A model generated the notes under the pieces. That model was not told the DNA's origin. It searched no databases and saw only the letters and a program-made list of their open reading frames with translations. Of a DNA stretch of 64,000 nt, positions 17,930 to 26,113 are shown one piece after another (position 1 is the first letter of the stretch; every line of letters begins with the position of its first letter). Origin of the DNA: Oscillospiraceae bacterium (lineage in GTDB: Bacteria; Bacillota; Clostridia; Oscillospirales; Oscillospiraceae). The stretch is from contig WRAB01000006.1 of assembly GCA_009780435.1 (NCBI GenBank), positions 51,960 through 115,959 on the forward strand. Direction: 5' to 3'. The translations under genes and the position numbers were made by a program.

Positions 17930-18670
17930 ATGGAGTTAAAAATCTGTCACATATATCCGGATCTGCTCAATCTCTACGGCGACCGGGGCAATATTGCGGT
18001 CTTGGCCCAGCGGTGCCGGGCCAGAGGGATTGACGTGTCCGTCCATCCCCTGCCCCTGGGTGAGCGGGGGGATTTTTCCGCATATGATCTCTTTTTCATC
18101 GGCGGCGGCCAGGATGCGGATCAGGCCCTGCTCTTAGATGAGATACAGCAGTGGAGGGGAGGAGAGATCCGGGCCGCCATAGAGGACGGCAAGGCTCTAC
18201 TGGCCATCTGCGGCGGATATCAGCTCTTGGGCCACTCCTACCGGACGTGGGACGGCAAGGAGATGGACTGCATCGGCGCGTTGGATTTCTACTCCGTAGG
18301 TGATAAGACCCGGATGATCGGGGATTACATGTTCCAGTGGGACGAGCCATCTGGCGGCGTCAAGGTCGTGGGATTTGAAAATCACAGCGCAAAGACCTTC
18401 CTGGGGAGCGGTGTCCGCCCCTTTGGAAACGTCCTCGCCGGATACGGCAACAACGGGGAAGACGGCACGGAGGGCGTGCGGTATCACAACGTATTCGGCA
18501 CCTACAGCCACGGGCCGCTGCTGCCGAAGAATCCGATCCTGGCCGACTGGCTGATCCGCCTGGCCTTAGAACGCAAATACGGCAGTGCAGAACTTGCGCC
18601 GTTAAACGATGTGCTGGAAGAGCGGGCGCATCGGTATATGGTGGAACGGTTGACGAAGCGGGAAGCGTAG
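17930..18670 (+). CDS. gatD: Lipid II isoglutaminyl synthase, glutamine amidotransferase subunit GatD
   Basis: GatD is the class I glutaminase that supplies ammonia to MurT. The 246-residue CobB/CobQ-like protein has the nucleophile elbow LLAICGGYQLLG (Cys near residue 93) and the downstream TYSHGPLLPKNP segment with the catalytic His. The N-terminal LKICHIYPDLLNLYGDRGNI is a clear GatD signature. It lies 8 bases after murT and is probably co-translated. Confidence 0.93.
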   Translation: MELKICHIYPDLLNLYGDRGNIAVLAQRCRARGIDVSVHPLPLGERGDFSAYDLFFIGGGQDADQALLLDEIQQWRGGEIRAAIEDGKALLAICGGYQLLGHSYRTWDGKEMDCIGALDFYSVGDKTRMIGDYMFQWDEPSGGVKVVGFENHSAKTFLGSGVRPFGNVLAGYGNNGEDGTEGVRYHNVFGTYSHGPLLPKNPILADWLIRLALERKYGSAELAPLNDVLEERAHRYMVERLTKREA

Positions 18671-18697
18671 GGGCGGTGCTTCACGGATTACTTTCAC

Positions 18698-18726
18698 GTG
18701 ACAAAAGCCCCTTTTTATGGTATGCT
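18698..18726 (+). promoter_or_regulatory. Candidate promoter of asp23
   Basis: GTGACA at 18698-18703 and TATGCT at 18721-18726 are 17 bases apart, about 32 bases before the chosen asp23 start. Confidence 0.55.
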
Positions 18727-18757
18727 AAGAAAAAACAACGATGGGAGCGTTTCTATT

Positions 18758-19129
18758 ATGCCAGATCACAACTACATCACCCGGATTGAAGATCAGGGAA
18801 GCGTCAATATTGCGGAAGAAGTCATTGCCACCATCGCCTGTGAGGCCATACGGGAAGTGGAAAACGTGGCGGGATTCACCTCGACCTTTGGCGGTGAGAT
18901 TGCCGAGCGGCTGGGCAAGAAGCCCTATTCCCGTGGTGTGAAAATTTTCATTGAGGAAAACGAGATCACCGTAGACGCCTTCATCCTGGTGCAATATGGT
19001 GCCGTGATCGCCGACGTGGCCCAGGCAGTCCAGGAGGCGGTGGCCTCTGGGGTCGAGGCCATGACGGGACTCACGGTCAAGGCGGTCAATATCACAGTTG
19101 GCGGCATCGCCTTTGAGAAGACAAAGTAG
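18758..19129 (+). CDS. Asp23/Gls24 family envelope stress protein
   Basis: A 123-residue protein of the Asp23 (DUF322) family: GSVNIAEEVIATIACEAIREVENVAGF, then VKIFIEENEITVDAFILVQYG and VKAVNITVGGIAF. Members form membrane-associated assemblies linked to envelope homeostasis; B. subtilis YqhY, next to the acc genes, affects acetyl-CoA carboxylase. ATG at 18758 is chosen because an upstream GTG would lie on the promoter. It heads the asp23-nusB-xseA-xseB-ispA block, a typical Firmicutes order. Confidence 0.9.
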   Translation: MPDHNYITRIEDQGSVNIAEEVIATIACEAIREVENVAGFTSTFGGEIAERLGKKPYSRGVKIFIEENEITVDAFILVQYGAVIADVAQAVQEAVASGVEAMTGLTVKAVNITVGGIAFEKTK

Positions 19130-19137
19130 AAATAGAG

Positions 19138-19218
19138 GCGTAGGGGCGGCAATATGCCGCCCGCTTTGGGTTGTGAACGAATAACGAGCAGATGGGCGGT
19201 ATTTTGCCGCCCCCACAA
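19138..19218 (+). repeat. GTAGGGGCGG-type intergenic inverted-repeat element
   Basis: GTAGGGGCGGCAATATGCCGCCC is itself a hairpin and is mirrored by GGGCGGTATTTTGCCGCCCCCAC at the right edge, so the whole 80 bases can fold as two hairpins or one long one. Related GTAGGGGCGG tracts occur at 18668 and 44655. Confidence 0.6.
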
Positions 19219-19232
19219 GGAGATGCCCACAC

Positions 19233-19685
19233 ATGACAAGATCAGGCGTACGGGAGATTGCGATGCATATCTCCTTTTCTCTGGGGGAAAACCCCCAGCC
19301 GGTGGGAGACGTGCTGGAGCAATTGCTGGACAAATCCTACTACGAGACCCTGGCAGAAGAGGATGAACTCTATAGCGACTACCCCTCTAAAAAGCAGATC
19401 GCCTACCTGCGCCAAGTAGCGGAGGGCCTGGGTGAGCACTTGGTGGAGCTGGACTTCTATATCGAAAAGTACGCCCACGGCTGGAAAGTGGGGCGGATCT
19501 CCCGTGTGGCCGTGGCCATTATGCGGGTCTCCATGTACGAGGTGCTCTATGTGCCGGAAGTCCCCGGCAGTGTGGCCATCAACGAGGCCGTGGAGATGGC
19601 GAAAAAATACGAGGAGCCGGACACGGTCTCCTTTATTAACGGCATCCTGGGGAGCTTCATCCGGGGTGAGCTAAAGGAAGAATAG
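19233..19685 (+). CDS. nusB: Transcription antitermination factor NusB
   Basis: NusB, with NusE (S10), binds boxA of rRNA leaders and promotes antitermination. The 150-residue all-helical protein has REIAMHISFSLG at the start and the C-terminal signature VAINEAVEMAKKYEEPDTVSFINGILG. ATG at 19233 has AAGGAG upstream. It is 2 bases from xseA, so the genes are likely co-translated; folD, often between them, is not here. Confidence 0.93.
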   Translation: MTRSGVREIAMHISFSLGENPQPVGDVLEQLLDKSYYETLAEEDELYSDYPSKKQIAYLRQVAEGLGEHLVELDFYIEKYAHGWKVGRISRVAVAIMRVSMYEVLYVPEVPGSVAINEAVEMAKKYEEPDTVSFINGILGSFIRGELKEE

Positions 19686-19687
19686 CT

Positions 19688-20890
19688 ATGGCAGACAGGA
19701 AAATCTTTAGCGTCTCGGATTTAAACGGCAAGGTCAAGGCCCTGTTAGAAGGGGATTTGACCTTGCAAAATGTGCTGGTACAGGGAGAACTGTCCAATTA
19801 CAAAGTCTACCCCTCCGGTCACCACTATTTCACCATGAAAGATGCCGAGGGCGCACTGCGCTGTGTCATGTTCAAGGGCAGTGCGTCAAAGCTGGTCTTC
19901 AAGCCGGAAGACGGCATGAAAGTGGTGGCCGGTGGTCGGGTCTCCGTATTTCCGAGGGACGGGGCCTATCAGCTCTATGTGACCGCCCTGACCCTCCACG
20001 GGGCCGGGGATTTGCATGTGGCCTTTGAGCAGCTGAAAGAAAAACTCTATGGGGAGGGCTTGTTCGACCAGTCCCACAAGAAGCCGATTCCGAGATACCC
20101 ACAGCGGATCGCCCTCATCACCTCCGGGGCCGGTGCGGCGGTGCGGGATATGATCCGGGTGCTGGGGACGCGGTATCCCTTGGCCAAGGTCATTGTCATG
20201 CCCGTCCGGGTACAGGGCGCAGAGGCTCCGCCGGAGATCGTAGGCGCGCTCCGCTATGCCAACCGATATCAGGTGGCAGATTTGATCATTACAGGTCGGG
20301 GCGGCGGCTCTATTGAGGATTTATGGGCGTTTAACGACGAGCGGGTGGCCAGGGCTATCCACGCCTCAGAAATCCCCGTGATCTCCGCCGTGGGCCACGA
20401 GCCGGATGTGACCATTGCCGATTTTGTGGCGGACCTCCGGGCGGCCACGCCATCCAACGCCGCAGAATTGGCGGTTCCCCATGTGGACGAGTTCCGGGAA
20501 TCCTTAGACAGCGACTTATCCCGCATGGCGCTTGCCATCCGCCAGCGGTTGAAACTATATCGCCACCGGCTGGATCAAGTGGGACAAAAGCCTGTCATGG
20601 CCAGCCCCATAGGATATATCATACAAAAGCGGCGGGCTTTGGATCATGTGCGGGAGCGCTTGGGCGGCGTATCCGGACGGCTCTTCTCGGCAAAGCGGGA
20701 AGAATACGTCCGGCTGGCGGCGTCATTGGATGCGATGAGTCCGTTAAAGGTCTTGGGCAGGGGATATTCCGTGGTGAAGCGAGGGGACGGACACGTCCTC
20801 CGCCGTGCCAAAGACGTGGAGATTGGCGAATCAATCAGCGTGGTTCTCCGGGAGGGGACGCTGCACTGTACCGTAGAGGAAAGAGGATAA
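19688..20890 (+). CDS. xseA: Exodeoxyribonuclease VII large subunit
   Basis: XseA is the catalytic subunit of ExoVII, which degrades single-stranded DNA in both directions. The 400 residues hold an OB-fold at 1-100 (VSDLNGKVKALLEGD, VLVQGELSNYKVYPSGHHYFTMKD), then the nuclease core with LITSGAGAAVRDM, RGGGSIEDLWAFNDE and SAVGHEPDVTIADFVADLRAATPSNAAEL. A helical region and a C-terminal GRGYSVV motif follow. xseB is 4 bases downstream. Confidence 0.96.
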   Translation: MADRKIFSVSDLNGKVKALLEGDLTLQNVLVQGELSNYKVYPSGHHYFTMKDAEGALRCVMFKGSASKLVFKPEDGMKVVAGGRVSVFPRDGAYQLYVTALTLHGAGDLHVAFEQLKEKLYGEGLFDQSHKKPIPRYPQRIALITSGAGAAVRDMIRVLGTRYPLAKVIVMPVRVQGAEAPPEIVGALRYANRYQVADLIITGRGGGSIEDLWAFNDERVARAIHASEIPVISAVGHEPDVTIADFVADLRAATPSNAAELAVPHVDEFRESLDSDLSRMALAIRQRLKLYRHRLDQVGQKPVMASPIGYIIQKRRALDHVRERLGGVSGRLFSAKREEYVRLAASLDAMSPLKVLGRGYSVVKRGDGHVLRRAKDVEIGESISVVLREGTLHCTVEERG

Positions 20891-20894
20891 CAGT

Positions 20895-21134
20895 ATGCCA
20901 AAAACGAAGAAAAAAGAGACTTTTGAATCGGCCATTTCCCGCCTGGACGAAATCGTCAAGATACTGGAGCAGGGTGAGGCCCCATTGGATGAGGCCCTGG
21001 CCCTGTTCGAGGAGGGCACCGGCCTCCTGGGTGCCTGTGGCAAGCAGTTAGACGAGGCGGAGCAGAAGGTCGTGCGGCTGATGAAAGGCGAGGACGGCGA
21101 CCCCGTCGAACGCCCCTTCGATGAAACGGAGTAG
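20895..21134 (+). CDS. xseB: Exodeoxyribonuclease VII small subunit
   Basis: The 79-residue XseB binds XseA helices to build the ExoVII filament. Family features FESAISRLDEIVKILEQGEAPLDEALALFEEG and the C-terminal LDEAEQKV helix are visible. It lies between xseA and ispA with 3-4-base gaps. Confidence 0.95.
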   Translation: MPKTKKKETFESAISRLDEIVKILEQGEAPLDEALALFEEGTGLLGACGKQLDEAEQKVVRLMKGEDGDPVERPFDETE

Positions 21135-21137
21135 GCG

Positions 21138-22007
21138 ATGGAACAGTGGTATCGTACCCATGTAGATCAGATCGAGCAGTATTTATCCGCCTGCTTTACG
21201 GAGGATCGCCCCTGGCAGGCCCTCTATACGGCCATGCGCTACAGCCTTTTGGGCGGCGGTAAGCGGATTCGGCCCGTCTTGACAATGGAGTTTAGCCGCA
21301 TCGTAGGTGGAAACCCGGAGAAAGCGCTGCCCTTTGCGGCGGCCATTGAGATGATCCACACCTATTCCCTCACCCATGACGATCTGCCGTCTATGGACAA
21401 CGACGATCTGCGCCGGGGCAGGCCCACCTGTCACATCCGGTTTGACGAGGCCACGGCCATCCTGGCGGGAGACGCCCTCCAAGCGGCGGCGTTCCGGGAG
21501 GTCTTATCAGCCGACCTGCCGGAGGATGTCCGCTGCCGGGCGGGGCTGATTCTGGCCCGGGCCGCCGGAGAGGACGGCATGGTGGCGGGCCAGGTATTGG
21601 ATCTGGCAGGGGAGACGAAACCCCTCACGGCGGAGGAGTTGGAACAAGTCCACAAGCACAAGACGGCGGCTCTGATCCAGGCGGCGGCCACATTGGGCGT
21701 CATCGCCGGCGGCGGCACAGAGGCCCAGATCGGTGCGGCCAGCCGCTTTGCCAAGGCGTTGGGGATCGCATTTCAGATCAGAGACGACATCTTGGATTTT
21801 GAAGGCGACGTGGCCCAATTGGGCAAACCCATCGGCTCCGATGTAGAATCCGGCAAGACCACTTTTGTCACCCTCTACGGCTTAGACCGGGCCAAAGAGA
21901 TGCTGCAAGAACAGACCGAAGCTGCAAAAGCCGCCCTCATCGGCGCATTTGACGACATAGATGGATTGTTGTGGCTATCGGATTGGCTGTTGGAGCGGAA
22001 GTATTAG
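21138..22007 (+). CDS. ispA: Farnesyl/geranylgeranyl diphosphate synthase (polyprenyl synthetase)
   Basis: IspA condenses IPP with DMAPP/GPP to farnesyl diphosphate for undecaprenyl phosphate and quinone synthesis. The 289-residue trans-prenyltransferase has GGKRIRPVL, the first aspartate-rich motif DDLPSMDND near residue 83 and the second, RDDILDFEGD, near 215. Aromatic residues just before the first motif are absent (HTYSLTHDD), consistent with a short-chain product. dxs, which often follows, is missing; instead there is an AT-rich membrane gene. Confidence 0.94.
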   Translation: MEQWYRTHVDQIEQYLSACFTEDRPWQALYTAMRYSLLGGGKRIRPVLTMEFSRIVGGNPEKALPFAAAIEMIHTYSLTHDDLPSMDNDDLRRGRPTCHIRFDEATAILAGDALQAAAFREVLSADLPEDVRCRAGLILARAAGEDGMVAGQVLDLAGETKPLTAEELEQVHKHKTAALIQAAATLGVIAGGGTEAQIGAASRFAKALGIAFQIRDDILDFEGDVAQLGKPIGSDVESGKTTFVTLYGLDRAKEMLQEQTEAAKAALIGAFDDIDGLLWLSDWLLERKY

Positions 22008-22019
22008 GAGCAGGGGACA

Positions 22020-22466
22020 GTGAAGAACAAAACCTCAAAAATATTAGTTGATATCTGCATGACGATTTTCTTAATCTTATCTTTTTTAAGATGGGAGGAG
22101 AGCAACTTTCTCTTCCATGCGATTGTGGGGACGGTCTGTACGTTGTTTTTTGCTCTACACATCTGCATACACCGCAAATGGCTAAAAATTGTCACAAAGT
22201 CATTTTTAGAGGGGAAAATAAAAAAGTCAATCAGATGGAAATATGCGGTAGATATCCTCTTGATCGCCATTTGGGGTACTTCAATCACTACGGGATTTCT
22301 TGCTATAGGCTATTTTTCGGCTGGAATAGAAAGTATGGTTGTATTTAGTAGACTCCATGGAATCACTGCCAGGGTGGGGGTGGCACTTGTTGTCATACAC
22401 GTTGTGCAGCATTTGCCACAAATCAGATCATATCTCAAAGGGAAAAAAGAGATACCGGCTGAATAA
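22020..22466 (+). CDS. DUF4405-family membrane protein
   Basis: A 148-residue protein with four hydrophobic segments (about 8-22, 33-50, 75-98, 112-130). Histidines in or next to the segments (HAIVG, LHICIHR, RLHGITAR, VIHVVQH) recall the cytochrome-b-like DUF4405 family, where His pairs may hold haem; that is inference. The GTG start at 22020 has GGAGCAGGGG upstream, at the ispA stop, so it could be read from the ispA transcript, but its base composition is much more AT-rich than the genes before it, suggesting acquisition. Confidence 0.65.
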   Translation: MKNKTSKILVDICMTIFLILSFLRWEESNFLFHAIVGTVCTLFFALHICIHRKWLKIVTKSFLEGKIKKSIRWKYAVDILLIAIWGTSITTGFLAIGYFSAGIESMVVFSRLHGITARVGVALVVIHVVQHLPQIRSYLKGKKEIPAE

Positions 22467-22489
22467 TAGGAGAACCGTCCGTATTTGTG

Positions 22490-22531
22490 CAAAAACCAGT
22501 GCTCCCACACGGTGGGGAGCACTGGTTTTTC
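22490..22531. terminator. Bidirectional terminator between convergent genes
   Basis: AAAAACCAGTGCTCCC (22491-22506) pairs with GGGGAGCACTGGTTTTT (22514-22530). The A- and T-runs make it work for the plus-strand DUF4405 gene and for the minus-strand coat protein gene. Confidence 0.85.
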
Positions 22532-22535
22532 TACG

Positions 22536-22808
22536 TTATCCGGAAAATTTCTGTTTCGTCTGCTGGACTTTGTTCTGATCCGCCGGTTCTACCTGATACC
22601 AGCCGTTGCTCTGCAAGCTGCAGAACAGATCGGCCTGGATCCGGTGCTCTTCGTCTAAGATATTGAGCATGGTACTGCGGAGCTGTTCGTTGACGCACTC
22701 GCCGGCGAAGGTGTTATAGCTGGCGGCGGCGTGTTTCTGGCTGGAGAGACAGTCTAATAAAATTTCCTTTTCCGTCATCAATTGGGCGCATTGGTTTGGG
22801 TTTGCCAT
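22536..22808 (-). CDS. CotF-family spore coat protein
   Basis: This 90-residue helical protein resembles the coat_F family: TEKEILLDCLSSQKHAAASYNTFAGECVNEQLRSTML followed by ILDEEHRIQADLF and an N-G-WYQVEPAD end. Coat_F proteins have a ferritin-like helical fold and are found in the spore coat of many Clostridia in pairs such as this one. The next gene upstream on the same strand is a second, shorter member, 12 bases away. Confidence 0.8.
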   Translation of the reverse strand: MANPNQCAQLMTEKEILLDCLSSQKHAAASYNTFAGECVNEQLRSTMLNILDEEHRIQADLFCSLQSNGWYQVEPADQNKVQQTKQKFSG

Positions 22809-22820
22809 GAGTGATCCCTC

Positions 22821-23006
22821 CTACTGTAAGAACGCCATAAGCGTATTCACGTGTTGTTGGTGTGTTGCGGCCATAGTTTCCAGGTCTTTCCGAATTTTCT
22901 CGTCATTGCACAGATGGGACATGGCCTGATATTTCTTCACAAGGTTCTGTTCTGAACTCAACTGGTCATCTAAAGCCGTGAGTTCTTTGCTGGTCAGATT
23001 TGGCAT
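22821..23006 (-). CDS. Small CotF-like spore coat protein
   Basis: A 61-residue helical protein with LTSKELTALDDQLSSEQNLVKKY and a His-rich ATHQQHVNTLMAFLQ end, typical of the short coat_F-like proteins that accompany a longer member in spore formers. It precedes the 90-residue member in the same transcript. A sporulation sigma promoter would be expected upstream (23007-23060), but I could not single out a convincing one. Confidence 0.7.
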   Translation of the reverse strand: MPNLTSKELTALDDQLSSEQNLVKKYQAMSHLCNDEKIRKDLETMAATHQQHVNTLMAFLQ

Positions 23007-23067
23007 TTGATTCTCTCCTCTTCGTCCGTGTTGTATTCGTTTGGGTCACGAACACACGATTAGTATG

Positions 23068-24069
23068 TCACGGACTGTGTGCATCTATTCCCCGTGATCC
23101 AACCAAATTTCCATTTTTTATTTGAAACACCAGGTAAGAGCTCCCATCAATCTCCGCCGACTGACCAAAGCAGAAGATTGGCATGAGGGGGAAAGGCGTT
23201 CCGACTATAAAGGGGATGGCAAGCTCTGTGAACGCTCTCTGCTTGCGGATCATGGCCCCTGTGACCTGCTGACTTGCCATCTGCAACTCCGGATCGGTAA
23301 ATAGAGCGCCGAGATCGGTAAGGGGTGTCCAGGCCGGGTCGGGATACTCCGGTTCGATCCGGGCGACAGGTGTCCAGACAGAGGAAGTGATTGGGGGTTC
23401 AGGTTGGGGATAGGGATCAACATCATCTACATCTGCGTCGGAGAAGATGAGGTCAGGCTCCCGCCCGCCTAGTTCGGGAGGCGGTTCCGGGGGCGGATCG
23501 ATGGGGACGGGTATTGGTTCCGGTGGGGGAATCGCTTCCGGCTCTGGGACGGGTAGCGGTTCTGTCAGAATATCCGGAGCGGGAATCGGGGGTGGCAGTG
23601 GTGCAGATGCGGGTATAGATAGCGGTATAGGCTCCAGTGTAGGTGCGGGCGCAGATTCCGCCCTGGGCGGGGTGACCGGTTTTAGCGGAGTGGGTTTTGG
23701 CTCGGGTGCAACTTCTGGCCCCGGTTCCGGTACAACTTCCGGTTCCGGCGTAGCGGGTTTGGTTGGTGCGGTAAGCGTATCTTGTTTTGCGACGAGACGG
23801 CATCCGTCAATGGCGTGCAGGCCTTTCATCTCCAGATCATGTCTGCTGTACGATTTGTGAAACCGTAATTTGTCCCCATCGGGCAACAAAACGCCCAAGA
23901 CCACATAGCGATCTTCGCACAGGATCGCCAAGCGCAACACCTCTCCGCAGGCCACGACGCATACACAGGAAAATTGAACTTTTAATCCCGCCTGGGCTAC
24001 AGTCAGTTTGCCAACTTTCGAGCCTCCGTATTCCACGGCGTATTCGCCGAGCATTTCATGGTTCATCAT
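23068..24069 (-). CDS. Proline-rich two-domain protein of unknown function
   Basis: The 333 residues fall in three parts: an N-terminal globular region (1-95, GEYAVEYGGSKVGKLTV to HAIDGCRLV), a low-complexity linker (about 96-240) made of Pro, Glu, Ala, Thr with PEP/PVP repeats, and a C-terminal globular region (about 250-333, ending in a beta-rich LVFQIKNGNLVGSRG). The head-linker-tail pattern resembles proteins found in sporulating Clostridia, but I do not recognise a named family. No signal peptide or membrane segment is visible. It lies upstream of the two coat genes on the same strand. Confidence 0.6.
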   Translation of the reverse strand: MMNHEMLGEYAVEYGGSKVGKLTVAQAGLKVQFSCVCVVACGEVLRLAILCEDRYVVLGVLLPDGDKLRFHKSYSRHDLEMKGLHAIDGCRLVAKQDTLTAPTKPATPEPEVVPEPGPEVAPEPKPTPLKPVTPPRAESAPAPTLEPIPLSIPASAPLPPPIPAPDILTEPLPVPEPEAIPPPEPIPVPIDPPPEPPPELGGREPDLIFSDADVDDVDPYPQPEPPITSSVWTPVARIEPEYPDPAWTPLTDLGALFTDPELQMASQQVTGAMIRKQRAFTELAIPFIVGTPFPLMPIFCFGQSAEIDGSSYLVFQIKNGNLVGSRGIDAHSP

Positions 24070-24074
24070 ATAGT

Positions 24075-24210
24075 CCCCCAGACATAGAATTGTTGGGAGT
24101 GTTACTGAAAAAGAGATCGTCTTTGTGTGTTCTCTCGTCTTTGGCGGGAAAACACGGAGAATCGCTCTAAAGGTAACACTTCCGAATCGTTACAGTATGT
24201 CTATGTGGGG
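24075..24210. repeat. Long imperfect palindrome upstream of the proline-rich gene
   Basis: CCCCCAGACATAGAATTG...GAGTGTTAC (24075-24105) is mirrored by GTAACACTTCCG...CTATGTGGGG (24173-24210), and the inner flanks GAGATCG...TGTGTGTT and AACACGGAGAATCGCTC also pair imperfectly. The 136 bases could fold into one long stem with a small loop. It may be a MITE-like element or a transcribed structure in the leader of the minus-strand gene. Confidence 0.5.
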
Positions 24211-24225
24211 AGAGAATGTCCCTAT

Positions 24226-24265
24226 GCAAAAAAGAACTGACGCAGGCATGAAATCCTGCGTCAGT
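24226..24265 (-). terminator. Rho-independent terminator of the alcohol dehydrogenase gene
   Basis: ACTGACGCAGG (24236-24246) pairs with CCTGCGTCAGT (24255-24265). Read on the minus strand, the hairpin is followed by TCTTTTTTG, placing it just after the adh stop. Confidence 0.85.
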
Positions 24266-24290
24266 CTCAGCATAGCGGATAAAAGACAGG

Positions 24291-25493
24291 TTAGAACGAC
24301 TCGATGTAGATCATCTCCACGACTTTCTCATCGAAGGGGATGGGGGCGCAGCCCAAGAGCCCGGTGAGGCCGGGGGTCTCGAAGGTCAACTGGACGAGAC
24401 GGGGTACGTCCGCCTTTGTAAAGCCGATATCTGCCAGAGTCTCTTTGATTCCAACGGTTCCGAGCCACGTCCGCATTCCGTCGGCGGCTTTCTGGGCCTC
24501 ATCGGGGGCACCGGTCAGGCCGGGTACGACGGGGGCTAAGAGGTCGGCCAAGATCGCGCCGGAGGCGGGGTAGATGGCTTTGATAATCGCCGGGAGCAGA
24601 ACCGCCAGGCCGAGGCCGTGAGACAGTTCTGGACGGATGCCGCTCAGTGGATGCTCCAGTGCGTGGGTGAAGTGGAGCAGGCCGTTGTCAAAGCTGGTAC
24701 CTGCGATCATAGCGGCGTATGTCAAGAAGTAGCGGGCTTCCAGATCGTTTGGATTTTCCAAAGCCACGGGCAGATATTTAGCGACCAGGGTCATTACCTC
24801 GCGGCCCAGGGTGATGGCAAAGGGGTTGTTCAGTACAGTGGTAGCCGCCTCGACCACGTGATTGACCGCGTCGACGGTGACGTAGCTGGTCTGGTGTGCC
24901 GGGAGTGTCGTCATAAGGGCCGGATCGTCGATGGAGTAGAAGGGATAGATGCAGTCATAGGCGATGGCCGGTTTGTAGTCTTTTTCCGGGATGGTGACCA
25001 CGGCGAAGCGGTTGATTTCACTGCCTGTGCCGTGGGTCAGGTTGATGGCCACGAAGGGGACGGCTTTTTCCGGAGAAAACTTCGCCTCATAGAGATCTTG
25101 GCAGGTCTTATCGGTGTATTCCAACAGGATGGCAGCGCTCTTCCCGGCGTCAATGGGGCTACCGCCGCCGATGGCGATGACCGCTTTTGCGCCAGCCGCT
25201 CTCGCCTCTCTGACGGCCTCGTCCACTTGCTGGGTCTCTGGGTTGGGCTGTACTTTGTTGTAGAGGACATACTTGATGCCATGGTTGTCCAACGCTTTTG
25301 TCACGTGATCCCACGCACCGGTTTTTGCATAGGCGGCCTTACCCGTCATGACGATGACGCTATCAATGCCTTTTGCCTTTAGCTCTCCCGCGATGAAATC
25401 CATTTTTTCAATCGCCCCGACACCTAAAAATACACGGGCGCCACCGATGATTGTGCTCACATTGTTGATGTTAATTCCTTGCTCCCAAGACAT
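24291..25493 (-). CDS. Iron-containing alcohol dehydrogenase
   Basis: A 400-residue group III metal-dependent alcohol dehydrogenase. The N-terminal Rossmann-like part has VIAIGGGSPIDAGKSAA for NAD(P) binding. The metal site is visible as VDAVNHVVEA (Asp, with His nearby) and the HFTHALEHPLSG histidine pair. THGTGSE is also typical. Members reduce aldehydes to alcohols or oxidise diols; the substrate cannot be read from sequence. The gene stands alone with its own promoter and terminator. Confidence 0.92.
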   Translation of the reverse strand: MSWEQGININNVSTIIGGARVFLGVGAIEKMDFIAGELKAKGIDSVIVMTGKAAYAKTGAWDHVTKALDNHGIKYVLYNKVQPNPETQQVDEAVREARAAGAKAVIAIGGGSPIDAGKSAAILLEYTDKTCQDLYEAKFSPEKAVPFVAINLTHGTGSEINRFAVVTIPEKDYKPAIAYDCIYPFYSIDDPALMTTLPAHQTSYVTVDAVNHVVEAATTVLNNPFAITLGREVMTLVAKYLPVALENPNDLEARYFLTYAAMIAGTSFDNGLLHFTHALEHPLSGIRPELSHGLGLAVLLPAIIKAIYPASGAILADLLAPVVPGLTGAPDEAQKAADGMRTWLGTVGIKETLADIGFTKADVPRLVQLTFETPGLTGLLGCAPIPFDEKVVEMIYIESF

Positions 25494-25532
25494 ACTTGAT
25501 TCCTCCTTATAAAAATTATATGGGATATCAGT

Positions 25533-25561
25533 AGTATATCAGTTTGTGAAAGAAAGGACAA
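25533..25561 (-). promoter_or_regulatory. Sigma-A type promoter of the alcohol dehydrogenase gene
   Basis: Read on the minus strand, TTGTCC (25561-25556) and TATACT (25538-25533) are 17 bases apart, about 40 bases before the start codon. Confidence 0.75.
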
Positions 25562-25601
25562 GGGCATTTTGGGAAAAAGTTACACCCCCGGGAGAGCAAT
25601 C

Positions 25602-25630
25602 TTGACGCTCTGCTATATTGGGTGTATACT
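25602..25630 (+). promoter_or_regulatory. Sigma-A type promoter of hicBA
   Basis: TTGACG at 25602-25607 and TATACT at 25625-25630 are 17 bases apart, about 60 bases before hicB. The HicB antitoxin would be expected to act here. Confidence 0.7.
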
Positions 25631-25692
25631 GAACACAATCCAGTGTAGCTCTTATGAAAGTTGCATATAATAGCATTTAGGAGGTGCTGGCT

Positions 25693-25899
25693 GTGAAAGA
25701 ATACAGGATCGAATTTTCGTGGGACGACGAGACCGGCGTTTGGATCGCTGTCTGCGATGAAATTCCACTCGCCCTTGAGAGTAACTCGTTCGATGCGCTC
25801 ATCGAAAAAGTCAAGATTGTTGCGCCTGAAATTTTAGCGCTCAATGAGCCCGATACGCCCGTGCGCCTATATATGCATTCCGAAAGGCTGCTCGCCTAA
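25693..25899 (+). CDS. hicB: HicB-like antitoxin (DUF1902 type)
   Basis: The 68-residue protein has the partial RNase-H-like HicB fold: EYRIEFSWDDETGVWIAVCDEIPLALESNSFDALIEKV. It lacks an obvious C-terminal DNA-binding extension, as in the DUF1902 subgroup. The GTG at 25693 is 7 bases after AGGAGGT; a GTG at 25684 lies on that site. It overlaps hicA by one base (TAATG). The antitoxin-first order is one of the two known HicAB arrangements. Confidence 0.85.
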   Translation: MKEYRIEFSWDDETGVWIAVCDEIPLALESNSFDALIEKVKIVAPEILALNEPDTPVRLYMHSERLLA

Positions 25900-26096
25900 T
25901 GGCCACGTATGAGAAAAAGGTCAGGGATATGTTGGCACAACATGGATGCACATTTACCCGCCGTGGAAAAGGCGACCATGATATATGGTTTAGTCCCATC
26001 GTGGGCAAAAGCTTCCCTGTAGACGGCAAGATAAAGTCAAGACATATTGCCAATGCGATTATGAAACAGGCGGGGCTGGCATATCACTTTCGGTAG
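25899..26096 (+). CDS. hicA: HicA-family mRNA interferase toxin
   Basis: The 65-residue protein has the double-stranded-RNA-binding-like HicA fold with the GKGDHDIW motif carrying the presumed catalytic His, then KSRHIANAIMKQAGL. The segment CTFTRRGKGDH fits HicA toxins that cleave mRNA on the ribosome. It is translated together with hicB. Both reading frames look intact, so the module is probably functional. Confidence 0.87.
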   Translation: MATYEKKVRDMLAQHGCTFTRRGKGDHDIWFSPIVGKSFPVDGKIKSRHIANAIMKQAGLAYHFR

Positions 26097-26113
26097 AGCC
26101 AATAATGGAGTTA

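Noticed and set aside
23447..23860. Gly/Ser-rich plus-strand frame of 137 residues
   Set aside because: It mirrors the proline-rich linker of the minus-strand gene; GC-rich repeats create the opposite frame.
24618..25382. 254-residue plus-strand frame opposite the alcohol dehydrogenase
   Set aside because: It is a shadow of a clear iron-ADH gene with promoter and terminator.
25614..25619. TATATT as the hicB -10 element
   Set aside because: Only 6 bases from TTGACG; TATACT at 25625 gives the correct 17-base spacing.
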